Positions 36,063 through 43,110 of a DNA stretch of 64,000 nucleotides are shown here, one piece after another. Position numbers and translations under genes: made by a program. This DNA is from Flavobacterium sp. SH_e (GTDB taxonomy: Bacteria; Bacteroidota; Bacteroidia; Flavobacteriales; Flavobacteriaceae). The stretch is from assembly GCF_025717045.1 (NCBI RefSeq), contig NZ_JAOVZN010000008.1, positions 270-64,269 of the forward strand. The letters run 5' to 3'. Every line of letters starts with the position of its first letter. Position 1 is the stretch's first letter. Below the pieces are notes generated by a model. It made no database searches. It had not been told where the DNA came from and was given only the letters and a program-made list of their open reading frames with translations.

Positions 36063-36968
36063 TTGAAAACAAAAATTTTATTTTTCTTACTGGCTTGTGT
36101 TTCATTAAACACATTTGCCCAGGAAGAAATACCTGTACAAAAATATGCAGCTCACAACAAAGGAAAATTCTTTGTGATGTGGGGTGGTAACAGAGAAAGT
36201 TACTCAAAATCTGATGTAAACTTTAGAGGTAAGGATTACAACTTTACTGTTGAGAATATGGCAGCTCATGACAAACCAAAAGGATGGCATGTAGACTACG
36301 TTAATCCTGCTAATATGACTATTCCGCAAACCAATTTGAGATTAGGTTATTTTTTTAGTGATCATTATAGCGTTACAATTGGTGTTGACCACATGAAATA
36401 TGTGATGACACAAAATCAAATTGCAAACGTAAACGGATACATCAATTTACCTGAAAATGATCCAGGTTCAATTTACAACGGAGAGTACAATAACAGACCG
36501 ATAGATATGTCTCAAGGTGGTGCTCAAGAAGGTGGTTTTGATAAAGGTGAAACTCAAGTTGGCGGTCCTGCATTTTTAATGTATGAACATACAGATGGTT
36601 TAAACTACATTAATACTGAGGTTTCTAGATTTGATGATATTTCGAAAGTGTTCAGACTTCCAAATATTGATAAAGTTCAGATCAACTTAACTGAAGGATT
36701 AGGAGCTGGAGTTCTATTACCAAAAACAAATGCAACGGTTTTAGGTAAAGAACGTCATGATGATTTTCACGTTTCTGGTTATGGTGTTTCTGCAAAAGCA
36801 GGTATCAACGTTACTTTCTTCAAACATTTCTATGTTCAAGGAGAATTAAAGGGTGGTTATATCAACATGCAGGATATTAGAACTACTGCTAGCAACGAAG
36901 ATAAAGCTTCTCAAGATTTCTTCTTCTTTCAACGTATTATTGCTGTAGGAGGTATTTTTAGAATCTAA
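36063..36968 (+). CDS. Outer-membrane beta-barrel protein with TTG start
   Basis: A 301-residue secreted protein. The only plausible start is TTG at 36063, giving a textbook signal peptide MKTKILFFLLACVSLNTFAQ; the frame is closed by a stop at 36048-36050 and contains no ATG or GTG before the signal. The body alternates amphipathic strands (LRLGYFFSDHYSVTIGVDHMKYVM, GLGAGVLLPKTNATVL, GYGVSAKAGINVTFFKHFYVQGELKGGYINM) and ends in the aromatic-rich FFFFQRIIAVGGIFRI, typical of barrels inserted by Bam. It lies 22 bp after kdsA and is followed by a terminator. Function unknown. Confidence 0.85.
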   Translation: MKTKILFFLLACVSLNTFAQEEIPVQKYAAHNKGKFFVMWGGNRESYSKSDVNFRGKDYNFTVENMAAHDKPKGWHVDYVNPANMTIPQTNLRLGYFFSDHYSVTIGVDHMKYVMTQNQIANVNGYINLPENDPGSIYNGEYNNRPIDMSQGGAQEGGFDKGETQVGGPAFLMYEHTDGLNYINTEVSRFDDISKVFRLPNIDKVQINLTEGLGAGVLLPKTNATVLGKERHDDFHVSGYGVSAKAGINVTFFKHFYVQGELKGGYINMQDIRTTASNEDKASQDFFFFQRIIAVGGIFRI

Positions 36969-36991
36969 TATTTCGTAAAATATATTTATAA

Positions 36992-37022
36992 AAATAGCTG
37001 TCATTTTATTTGGCAGCTATTT
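36992..37022 (+). terminator. Terminator of the kdsA and outer-membrane protein unit
   Basis: AAATAGCTG (36992-37000) pairs with CAGCTATTT (37014-37022), followed by a long T run. Confidence 0.85.
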
Positions 37023-37068
37023 TTTTTATTATTTACTTTGCAACTCAAAGTACTTTAAATTATACTTT

Positions 37069-37743
37069 ATGAAAATCAAAAAATATCTATTTCCGATCAT
37101 CACTTTTATCCTAAGTTTTGGATGTGCTTTATTTGTTGCCATAAAAGTTTTTCCTAATAATCCTTTTACTGGACCTAAAGCAGAAAAAAATATTTCAAGC
37201 AAGTTTAGAGATGGAGATATTATTTTCCAAACTTCAGAATCAAAACAATGCGAAGCAGTTCGTATTGCTACAAATTCTAAGTTTTCTCACTGCGGAATTA
37301 TTTATGATATTAATGGAAAATGGTTTGTTTTTGAAGCCGTACAGCCTGTAAAACTTACACCACTTGAAGATTGGATAAAACATGGAAAAGACAATAAATA
37401 TGTAGTTAAACGATTGAAAAATGATAGCGTTTTAAAACCAGAAGTTCTACAAAAAATGAAAGATTACAGCCAGCAATTTGATGGAAAAGAATATGATGCT
37501 TATTTTGAATGGACTGATAATAGAATTTACTGCTCTGAGTTAGTTTGGAAAATTTATAAAAATGCAGCAGGAATTGAATTATCAAAACTTCGAGAATTGA
37601 AAGATTTTAATTTATCTGATCCAAGAGTTCAAACAATTTTGAAGGAACGCTACGGAAATGATATTCCATTAGAAGAAAAAGTCGTTGCTCCTTCTGACCT
37701 TTCTGATTCTCATTTATTGAAAACTATTATAGACAATTATTAA
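37069..37743 (+). CDS. YiiX/YebB-like NlpC/P60-superfamily cysteine hydrolase
   Basis: A 224-residue protein with an N-terminal membrane anchor or signal (MKIKKYLFPIITFILSFGCALFVAI). The circularly permuted NlpC/P60 arrangement is seen: GDIIFQTSESKQCEAVRIATNSKFSHCGIIYDING with the catalytic His in SHCGI, FEAVQPVKLTPLEDWI, then the nucleophile Cys in RIYCSELVWKIYKNAAGIEL. Such enzymes cleave peptidoglycan peptides or lipid amide/ester bonds. It stands between terminators, so it is probably monocistronic. Confidence 0.9.
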   Translation: MKIKKYLFPIITFILSFGCALFVAIKVFPNNPFTGPKAEKNISSKFRDGDIIFQTSESKQCEAVRIATNSKFSHCGIIYDINGKWFVFEAVQPVKLTPLEDWIKHGKDNKYVVKRLKNDSVLKPEVLQKMKDYSQQFDGKEYDAYFEWTDNRIYCSELVWKIYKNAAGIELSKLRELKDFNLSDPRVQTILKERYGNDIPLEEKVVAPSDLSDSHLLKTIIDNY

Positions 37744-37751
37744 TATTATTC

Positions 37752-37787
37752 AAAAAAGCTAGTTGACTTATTATTTCTAGCTTTTTT
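37752..37787 (+). terminator. Terminator of the YiiX-like gene
   Basis: AAAAAAGCTAG (37752-37762) pairs perfectly with CTAGCTTTTTT (37777-37787), 8 bp after the stop codon. Confidence 0.9.
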
Positions 37788-37835
37788 ATTTAGCTATTTA
37801 CTTTGAATTTCAAAGGACTTTTTAAAACCACATTT

Positions 37836-38288
37836 ATGAGAGATTATTGGATTGAAAAACTGTATGAATGTTCTAAAAAACCGTATCAAAAATATTTCAA
37901 GAAGAATGAGCCTTGGAATATTGATAAAACTAAATTAATGAATTATCCTGAGGAAAGTCTTGGGTTTAAGTTAGGAAGTTTTCTATATCAAAATCATTTT
38001 GATATTCAGGAAAAACTAGAAGATCATGACGTTATTCATGTCTTGACAAATACAGGAGTTTCAGTTTATGAAGAAATTGGAATGCAGTATTATTTGCTTG
38101 GAAATGGAAAGAAAAGTTTGTATTTGTTCATGGTTGTTTTAAGCGGAACTGTTTTTTATCCAAAGAGAATCAAATATTTTATTCAACAATACCAAAGAGG
38201 AAAAAAAGCACATGCATTTTATTATCTCGATTTTTCAAAAATGCTTTTTATGCCTGTTCAAACTATTCAGCAATCATTTAAAATTTAA
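37836..38288 (+). CDS. Coq4-like protein
   Basis: A 150-residue soluble helical protein. It carries HDVIHVLTNTGVSVYEE, which fits the Coq4 zinc/iron motif H-D-x2-H-x11-E. Coq4 acts in ubiquinone synthesis in eukaryotes and some Proteobacteria. Flavobacteria use menaquinone, so a role outside ubiquinone synthesis is expected. I use the ATG at 37836; an in-frame TTG at 37803 overlaps the promoter-like TTTACTTTG. A 100-residue membrane protein gene begins 6 bp downstream, so the two are likely functional partners. Confidence 0.8.
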   Translation: MRDYWIEKLYECSKKPYQKYFKKNEPWNIDKTKLMNYPEESLGFKLGSFLYQNHFDIQEKLEDHDVIHVLTNTGVSVYEEIGMQYYLLGNGKKSLYLFMVVLSGTVFYPKRIKYFIQQYQRGKKAHAFYYLDFSKMLFMPVQTIQQSFKI

Positions 38289-38294
38289 AAAATC

Positions 38295-38597
38295 ATGAAA
38301 ACAATTCATAAACCTTTTGAGGAAAAACAGTCTATTGAATTAGCGATTGGCACATTTATAATCAGTACGCTTTTATTTATACCTTACATTCTTTCAAATG
38401 GAAATGCAATGGTTTTGGTTATTGCTTGGCCTTTTGCTTTGGCTGGCATTATTGTAAATACCATCATGTTTTTTCATTTAATGGAAAAGTTTATTCATTT
38501 GCCTCAACAGCGAAAAGATATTGGAATGAAGATTTTAATCTTGCTTTCTAACATTCCTATTATCTTTTTTTATTATTTGATCGTGATGAAATCTTGA
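38295..38597 (+). CDS. Small three-helix membrane protein
   Basis: A 100-residue protein with three hydrophobic helices (LAIGTFIISTLLFIPYIL, MVLVIAWPFALAGIIVNTIMFFHLM and MKILILLSNIPIIFFYYLIVM). No family recognised. It starts 6 bp after the Coq4-like gene, so it is probably co-translated with it. It converges on the M28 peptidase gene across a terminator. Confidence 0.75.
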   Translation: MKTIHKPFEEKQSIELAIGTFIISTLLFIPYILSNGNAMVLVIAWPFALAGIIVNTIMFFHLMEKFIHLPQQRKDIGMKILILLSNIPIIFFYYLIVMKS

Positions 38598-38686
38598 TTT
38601 TTAATCTTTTTCCAAAGGATTAATTCTAAAAAGCTAATAGGACTTCACTCCAAAATGAATCATTCTTACGAAATTTAAACATAAAA

Positions 38687-38715
38687 AAAGCCAGAAGCAA
38701 AACACTTCTGGCTTT
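38687..38715. terminator. Terminator between convergent genes
   Basis: AAAGCCAGAAG (38687-38697) and CTTCTGGCTTT (38705-38715) form an 11-bp stem with a 7-nt loop and flanking A/T runs, between the plus gene ending at 38597 and the M28 gene ending at 38735. Confidence 0.88.
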
Positions 38716-38734
38716 CGTTTTTATAATTTGAATC

Positions 38735-40126
38735 TTAATTTGCTTTTTTAGTCTCGATTCCGTTTTGATCTAACAAATACATTAATGTAGTCATTGTTGC
38801 TGCACCAAGCTCTAATTCTCTTTTATTAATGGCATCAAAAGTATCATTTGCTGCGTGATGGTAATCGAAATAACGTTGTGAATCTGGCTTTAATCCTGCT
38901 TTCACAATCGCTTGAGAAGTTAAATGGCTAATATCTGAACCTGCGTGTCCAATTGTAAAACTATGTACTAAGTAAGGCTCAAAAAGATCTTTGTATCCTT
39001 GAATTTTTTTCAAATTAGCATCGTCAGCTTCGATTGAGAAACCTCTTGGAGAAAATCCACCTGAATCACTTTCTAAAGCAAAAATGTGGTTTTCTTTCTT
39101 TTCTTTTGAAACTTCTTCATATTTAGCACCGCCTTTTCCACCATTCTCTTCATTCATAAACAATACTACACGAATAGTATTTTTAGGTTTGTAGTTTAGG
39201 TTTTTCAAAATACGAATAACCTCCATACTTTGTACTACTCCTGCTCCATCATCATGAGAACCATCTGCTAAGTCCCAAGAATCTAAGTGCCCACCAACTA
39301 CCATAATATTTTCTGGGCTAACAGTTCCTGTCAATTCTCCAATTACATTATAAGACAATGCGTCTGGTAAAGTTTCGCAAGATTGTTTGAAATAAAACTT
39401 CAAAGCTGGATTTACTTTTAAAGATTTACTCAATAATTCTGCTCCATTGGTACTGATTGCAGCTGTTGGAATATATTGTTCTTTTGGCAAATCACCATAA
39501 CTTTGGGCTCCTGTATGAGGGAAATCATCTAAACGTAAATTCATAGAACGAACAATTGTTCCAACTGCTCCTAATTTTGCTGCTTCTTTTGCTCCAGCAT
39601 ATCTTTGGTCAACACAAGCGCCATAAGAAGTAAAAGTTTCAATGTTTTCAGGGTTCATTGGTCTGTTATAAAACACAATTTTTCCTTTTACTTTATCAGC
39701 TCCTAATTCAGCTAATTCTTTAATTCCTTGCACTTCAATAATTTCCGCAGTAATTCCGGTTTTTGGAGTAGCAACAGAACCGCCTAAAGCACAAATTGGC
39801 ACAACCGTTTTTACTTTTCCGTCTAAGATATAAGCAGTTTCCTTTTCTCCTCTAACCCAATGCGGAACCATAACTTCCTGCAAATAAACTTTATCAAGAC
39901 CTAAAGCTTCTAATTGTCTTTTTGTATAATCAACAGCTTGTTCTGCTCCTTTAGAACCAGATAAACGAGCTCCAATATCGTTAGACAAATATTCTAGCCA
40001 AGTGTAGCATTTTGCTTCTGTCAAGGCTTTTTTGTAAAATAATTTGATGTTTTTTTCGTCATTTGACTGACCAAATGATAGCAATCCGTTTAAAACTAAA
40101 GCAGTTAAAAGAATCGTTTTTTTCAT
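38735..40126 (-). CDS. Secreted M28-family zinc peptidase
   Basis: A 463-residue exported aminopeptidase-like protein. It begins MKKTILLTALVLNGLLSFGQ (signal peptide) at the ATG at 40126; an upstream in-frame TTG at 40168 is not needed. Residues about 110-235 contain a PA-type insert (VKGKIVFYNRPMNPE). The dizinc site is visible as GGHLDSWD, GSHDDGAGVVQSMEV, MNEENGGKGGAKY, ESDSGGFSPRG and HAGSDISHL. It would release N-terminal amino acids from peptides outside the cytoplasm. It lies downstream of the PUL but is separated from GH43 by a strong terminator. Confidence 0.93.
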   Translation of the reverse strand: MKKTILLTALVLNGLLSFGQSNDEKNIKLFYKKALTEAKCYTWLEYLSNDIGARLSGSKGAEQAVDYTKRQLEALGLDKVYLQEVMVPHWVRGEKETAYILDGKVKTVVPICALGGSVATPKTGITAEIIEVQGIKELAELGADKVKGKIVFYNRPMNPENIETFTSYGACVDQRYAGAKEAAKLGAVGTIVRSMNLRLDDFPHTGAQSYGDLPKEQYIPTAAISTNGAELLSKSLKVNPALKFYFKQSCETLPDALSYNVIGELTGTVSPENIMVVGGHLDSWDLADGSHDDGAGVVQSMEVIRILKNLNYKPKNTIRVVLFMNEENGGKGGAKYEEVSKEKKENHIFALESDSGGFSPRGFSIEADDANLKKIQGYKDLFEPYLVHSFTIGHAGSDISHLTSQAIVKAGLKPDSQRYFDYHHAANDTFDAINKRELELGAATMTTLMYLLDQNGIETKKAN

Positions 40127-40228
40127 AGTTTTTATAGTAATTTGGAGTTTATAGTGCTTCTGGCACAATCACAAAGGAACAAAATTCCTGACAGTTAGAA
40201 TGCTTTTTTTTCAACCTTTTCTCAAAAA

Positions 40229-40270
40229 AAAGCTCCAATTACAAATTCTTCAATTTGCAATCGGAGCTTT
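40229..40270 (-). terminator. Terminator of the GDPD-GH43 unit
   Basis: AAAGCTCC (40229-40236) pairs with GGAGCTTT (40263-40270), with an additional inner stem of AATT/CAAATT sequences. A T run follows on the minus strand, 21 bp after the GH43 stop codon. Confidence 0.85.
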
Positions 40271-40291
40271 TACAGATTCAATAAATAAAAA

Positions 40292-42214
40292 TTATTTTAC
40301 TTCGATAATCTTATTTTTTGTTCCAATTCCATTTTCATTAAAAGGTTCAATAGTGAAATAATATTTTGTTCCTTTATCCAGACCTCTAAAATCATACGTA
40401 TTATCGCCATAAACCATAATGCTGTTATACAGCTTATCTGGAGTAATTCCGTAATAAATGTTATATCCAACAGCATCATTTTGTTTTTTCCACGAAATCA
40501 TAGCATTTCTAGAATCTGTTTTGTTTCTATCTACTTTGAAAGAAGCAACAGCTTTTGGTTTTGCGGCCAATCCATTTCCAAAAACTCTGAAATCTGAAAC
40601 TGCAAATAAACCAGATGCATTATGAATATTTTCCATTTTGATGTAACGAGCTTTAATTGATTTTGTAAGCTCTACATAATCATGAGGCGCATCTTTATCA
40701 TTTTTAGATTTATCTACAACTAAAGTCCAGTTTTGAGCATCATCAGACATATAAATTTTATACTGATAATAAATATCCATTGCTTTATTAAACTGAGTAG
40801 CTTTATGATCTGCGTAGTTGATTTGAAGAGCATTAATTTCCATTTGTCTTCCTAAATCCATTTGAAGCCATTCTCCTGGATTGCTAGTTTTTGCAGACCA
40901 ATACGTTTGAATGTTTTCATCGGTAAGATTTTCTGGCCCGTAACAGAATTTCTCGTACACTTTTTTACCTCCATTATCCATTCTGTGCGTCTCAACTTCC
41001 ATACATTCCTCAGAAGAAGAAACTGTAACTGGCTTTTTATATGAAAGCAACATCCAGCCAGAAGATGCTCCTTTTGTCTGATCGCGCTCGCTTGTTGGCA
41101 ACACAATCGGGAAATCTCCATAAGCTGTAATAGAATACATTACATCATCTTTATCAAATCCAGCAGGAAACATATCAATACGGCGCTCAAAGCGGTCTTT
41201 TATTGAAATCTTGCAAGTTCCAGTATTCCAATAGTTTCCATAATTATCGGCGAAAGTATTTCCGTGTCCAGCACCAATTACAAATCCGCCTGGTTTATAA
41301 GACATCGGATTGTGTTTTTGATACGCAAAAGGCCCTAAAGGATTATCTCCAACATGAACACCATTTGCATAACCTTTAAATTCAGTTGCTGGCGCTCCAT
41401 ATTGCATATAATATTTTCCGTTATGTTTAGTCATCCAAGCTCCTTCGATAAAATTCCCCCAAGGCGCAGGCTCCATATCATTGTTTGGTCCAAAACGCTC
41501 CCACCCGTGTGCCGAAGGATCAAGAATTGCAACTTCTTTTATTTGTCCGTAAGGCTTTTGAATATCTTCAACTTCTGTAGCTTTGTATAATGTTGCGTAA
41601 TCTGCTTGATTTCCTTTTGGAAGCCAAGTTTTATAATCTACCTCAACACCAACAAGTGGCAGTTTTCCGCTTGAACCGTAGTACATATAGACTTTTTTAT
41701 CGTCATCTTGAAAAATAGCCGGATCCCAAGTTGGCAACATTGCTTTATCTACGTGACGTGTCCATCTTCCAGATTTTGGATCTGCTGTTTTCCAAATAGG
41801 GTGATCTCTTTTCCAAGTTGAACCTACATAAAATAAAGTGTCATTTACAACCCAAGCAGCAGGAGCGCATTGATCATCATCGCCTGGTTGTCTTTGGAAA
41901 CTCCCATAAACAAAATTCCAATCTGACATATCTTTACTCCAAAAGAAACCTGCCTGATTCGTTGCAAATAAATAATATTCGCCTTTATAAGTAATAATTA
42001 ATGGATCAGCACTTGAACGGCGAGATTCTGGGATTCCGTTGTGATTGTGCGTTGTATAATTGTAGCCAATATTAATAGGATTACAATAGGTAGTAGCTGG
42101 TTTATTAGGGTCAAACCATTCTGTTTTGCCTAATTTTTGTGCCGAAAGATTATTTACGAAAAGCATCGCAAACAATAGTATTGGCATCGTAAGTTGTTTA
42201 TATATTTTTTTCAT
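40292..42214 (-). CDS. GH43-type glycosidase with discoidin and FnIII domains
   Basis: A 640-residue exported enzyme (signal MKKIYKQLTMPILLFAMLFVNNLSAQ). Residues about 40-375 form a five-bladed beta-propeller with GH43 catalytic residues in position: Asp70 (SSADPLII), Asp164 (PTWDPAIF), Glu257 (NFIEGAWM), plus His317 (GAGHGNT). Residues about 400-550 are a discoidin/CBM32-like module (YWSAKTSNPGEWLQMDLG). Residues about 555-640 are an FnIII domain (AVASFKVDRNKTDSRNAMISW ... YYFTIEPFNENGIG). Arabinofuranosidase or xylosidase activity is common in this family, but subfamily and substrate cannot be read here. It follows the GDPD gene by 43 bp. Confidence 0.9.
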   Translation of the reverse strand: MKKIYKQLTMPILLFAMLFVNNLSAQKLGKTEWFDPNKPATTYCNPINIGYNYTTHNHNGIPESRRSSADPLIITYKGEYYLFATNQAGFFWSKDMSDWNFVYGSFQRQPGDDDQCAPAAWVVNDTLFYVGSTWKRDHPIWKTADPKSGRWTRHVDKAMLPTWDPAIFQDDDKKVYMYYGSSGKLPLVGVEVDYKTWLPKGNQADYATLYKATEVEDIQKPYGQIKEVAILDPSAHGWERFGPNNDMEPAPWGNFIEGAWMTKHNGKYYMQYGAPATEFKGYANGVHVGDNPLGPFAYQKHNPMSYKPGGFVIGAGHGNTFADNYGNYWNTGTCKISIKDRFERRIDMFPAGFDKDDVMYSITAYGDFPIVLPTSERDQTKGASSGWMLLSYKKPVTVSSSEECMEVETHRMDNGGKKVYEKFCYGPENLTDENIQTYWSAKTSNPGEWLQMDLGRQMEINALQINYADHKATQFNKAMDIYYQYKIYMSDDAQNWTLVVDKSKNDKDAPHDYVELTKSIKARYIKMENIHNASGLFAVSDFRVFGNGLAAKPKAVASFKVDRNKTDSRNAMISWKKQNDAVGYNIYYGITPDKLYNSIMVYGDNTYDFRGLDKGTKYYFTIEPFNENGIGTKNKIIEVK

Positions 42215-42257
42215 GGTTAGATTTTAAGTTTATAAGTCTAAAAGATTATTTTTTTGC

Positions 42258-43019
42258 CTATAATCTTTCTTTTAGAAGTTCGGGTTCGTTTGTTGTAATG
42301 TAATTGAATTTATGATCGATAATCCAATCCATATCTTTTGCGTCATTTACAGTCCAAGCATTCAGAAGAATTTTATTGTCTTTTGCTTCTTGAATCCATT
42401 CTGGATGTTTTTGAAAAACAGAATAATGATAATCAACGCCGTTAATTTTATCAGCTTTTACTTCTTTTGGAGATTTATTCCCTTCTAAATATTGCAGAGA
42501 AGTTTTAGGATCTATTGCTCTGATTTTTTTTAGAATATCATAATCAAAACTGATGTAGCAGGTGTTTTTATTGGCTTTTAATTTTTTAATGGTTTCGATT
42601 GCTGCTACAGCAGTTTTTTGTCCTCTTTCTTTACTTATTTCTGAAGGTTTGATTTCACAAACCAAAAGTGTATGTTTATTATTTCGCATTCCTTCTGAAA
42701 TATATTCATGCAAGGTTGGAAGCTTTTCTCCATTAGAAAGTTTAAATTTTATCAAATCAGCATAATTTGTTTCTTCAATGAGCAGTTTGTTGTAATGTGC
42801 ATCATGATTGATTACTAGTGAATCGTCTGCCGTTCTCCAGACATCAAATTCTGAGCCTGGCAATTTTAAATCGATTGCATGTCTTAATGATGCAATAGAA
42901 TTTTCTGGTAGATTATTCTTTTTCCAAGCTCCTCTATGTGCAACTATTGCATTCTTTTGAGCATTGCAATATGAAAAGGCAATTAGACATACTGCGCTAA
43001 ATATTTTAAAAGTATTCAT
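42258..43019 (-). CDS. Secreted glycerophosphodiester phosphodiesterase
   Basis: Hydrolyses glycerol-phosphate diesters. The 253-residue protein has a signal peptide (MNTFKIFSAVCLIAFSYCNAQ) and a complete GDPD barrel: catalytic His28-Arg29 (VAHRGAW), PENS, metal ligands Glu57 and Asp59 (GSEFDVWRT), second catalytic His72 (VINHDAHYN), then CEIKPS, and the closing LNAWTVNDAKDMDWII and ITTNEPELLKER. It sits between GH3 and GH43 in the PUL, after a terminator. This suggests a substrate that bears phosphoglycerol groups, though independent phosphate scavenging cannot be excluded. Confidence 0.93.
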   Translation of the reverse strand: MNTFKIFSAVCLIAFSYCNAQKNAIVAHRGAWKKNNLPENSIASLRHAIDLKLPGSEFDVWRTADDSLVINHDAHYNKLLIEETNYADLIKFKLSNGEKLPTLHEYISEGMRNNKHTLLVCEIKPSEISKERGQKTAVAAIETIKKLKANKNTCYISFDYDILKKIRAIDPKTSLQYLEGNKSPKEVKADKINGVDYHYSVFQKHPEWIQEAKDNKILLNAWTVNDAKDMDWIIDHKFNYITTNEPELLKERL

Positions 43020-43065
43020 AATTACGTAGTTAAAAAATTACAAAAAAGGTTCTTCAGCTTAGAAA

Positions 43066-43091
43066 AAAAGCCCTCCAAACGAAGGGCTTTT
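43066..43091 (-). terminator. Terminator after the GH3 gene
   Basis: AAAAGCCCT (43066-43074) pairs with AGGGCTTTT (43083-43091). It divides the susC-to-GH3 unit from the GDPD-GH43 unit. Confidence 0.85.
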
Positions 43092-43110
43092 CACTAATCA
43101 AATAAACCAA

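Noticed and set aside
37803-37835. TTG start for the Coq4-like gene
   Set aside because: The TTG is part of a promoter-like TTTACTTTG, and a normal ATG lies at 37836.
40852-41590. Several ORFs opposite or out of frame within the GH43 gene
   Set aside because: They overlap a clearly real gene with complete catalytic motifs; shadow frames.
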